A DNA stretch of 6,223 bases, taken from NCBI GenBank assembly GCA_021818045.1, contig JAKAFF010000090.1, forward strand, positions 1 to 6,223. The letters are read 5' to 3'. The notes below the pieces were generated by a model that saw nothing but the letters and a program-made list of their open reading frames with translations, had not been told where the DNA came from and did not search any database. This document shows, in pieces, positions 6,015-6,223 of the stretch (positions within the stretch are counted from its first letter, which is position 1; the number at the start of each line of letters is the position of its first letter). The translations under genes and the position numbers were made by a program. The DNA comes from a bacterium. GTDB taxonomy: Bacteria > Chlamydiota > Chlamydiia > Chlamydiales > SM23-39.

Positions 6015-6223
6015 TTACTTGTGCACATACGTTATCAGCTGCGCTGCTGCAAATCGCCTAGAGTTCCGGATCTGTAGAGAAGGCAAGTCTATAGGAGTTT
6101 TTTTGGAGTGCGCCCTTTCTTCAACAAAAAGAAGCGCATGCGGAGCTAAGAGCACAGCCAAAGACTCTATGGGAAAGAAAAGATCATAAGGCGGATCGAC
6201 GTAGATGATGTCGAATAAAAGAT
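6015..6223 (-). CDS. rsmD: RsmD-type 16S rRNA (guanine-N2)-methyltransferase, C-terminal part (5' end outside window)
   Basis: The RsmD family methylates G966 of 16S rRNA using S-adenosylmethionine, in the cytoplasm, during 30S assembly. Reading the minus strand from 6221 gives 68 codons to a TAA at 6017-6015. The fragment begins LLFDIIYVDPPYDLFF: a hydrophobic strand leading into the catalytic DPPY motif (6197-6186) of N-6/N-2 amino-methyltransferases, in the RsmD-like spacing. It continues with LLAPHALLFVEE, equivalent to the final beta strand with an acidic end, and closes with SRRFAAAQLITYVHK, like the R-x-Y/F-G-x-x-x-L-x-x-Y ending of RsmD. The SAM-binding glycine motif must lie beyond the right edge. 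The gene converges on the small ORF and shares its terminator. Another DPPY methyltransferase is possible, but the C-terminal ending favours RsmD. Confidence 0.85.
   Translation of the reverse strand, partial: LLFDIIYVDPPYDLFFPIESLAVLLAPHALLFVEERAHSKKTPIDLPSLQIRNSRRFAAAQLITYVHK

Noticed and set aside
5992..6189. Plus-strand frame of 65 codons near the right end
   Set aside because: It starts in the terminator loop and runs antisense to the well-supported RsmD C-terminus; the protein is not family-like.

Overview
The window looks like part of a chromosome from a member of the Chlamydiota, probably an environmental (Parachlamydiales-type) lineage. That assignment is inference. It rests on the tight gspE-gspF-gspG-pseudopilin order, on a short and atypical GspG that resembles my recollection of chlamydial versions, and on a large YwqK/MORN-type repeat protein of a kind common in that phylum. 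No 16S rRNA or other phylogenetic marker is present. Composition looks mid-range in GC, with no obvious foreign island.

Positions 2-3109 (+) are a compact type II secretion (T2SS) / type IV pilus-like operon. It holds the 3' part of the assembly ATPase gspE, the inner-membrane platform gspF (1-base overlap, TAATG), a GspG-like major pseudopilin (strong SD merged with the gspF stop), and a GspH-like minor pseudopilin overlapping gspG. GspE would power pseudopilus growth through GspF from the two pseudopilins. Neither pseudopilin has the usual glycine before the prepilin peptidase site.

Positions 3169-5763 (+) encode an 864-residue protein with a Sec signal peptide, followed by about 30 degenerate 23-25-residue YwqK/MORN-like repeats. 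It lies 59 bases after the pseudopilin gene on the same strand. It is therefore probably co-expressed with the secretion genes and is a candidate exported product, possibly a T2SS substrate.

Positions 5764-6014 look intergenic but hold a compact unit. It has a GNRA-capped leader hairpin, a possible 10-codon leader ORF whose stop overlaps the next start (ATGA), and a 36-codon ORF with a good SD that encodes a Pro/Lys-rich basic peptide. A strong GNRA-capped terminator hairpin follows. The last 200 bases carry, on the minus strand, the C-terminal end of an RsmD-type 16S rRNA methyltransferase that converges on this unit and probably shares the terminator.

The best candidates for something undescribed are the signal-peptide-bearing repeat protein tied to the T2SS operon and the small structured Pro/Lys-rich peptide unit.
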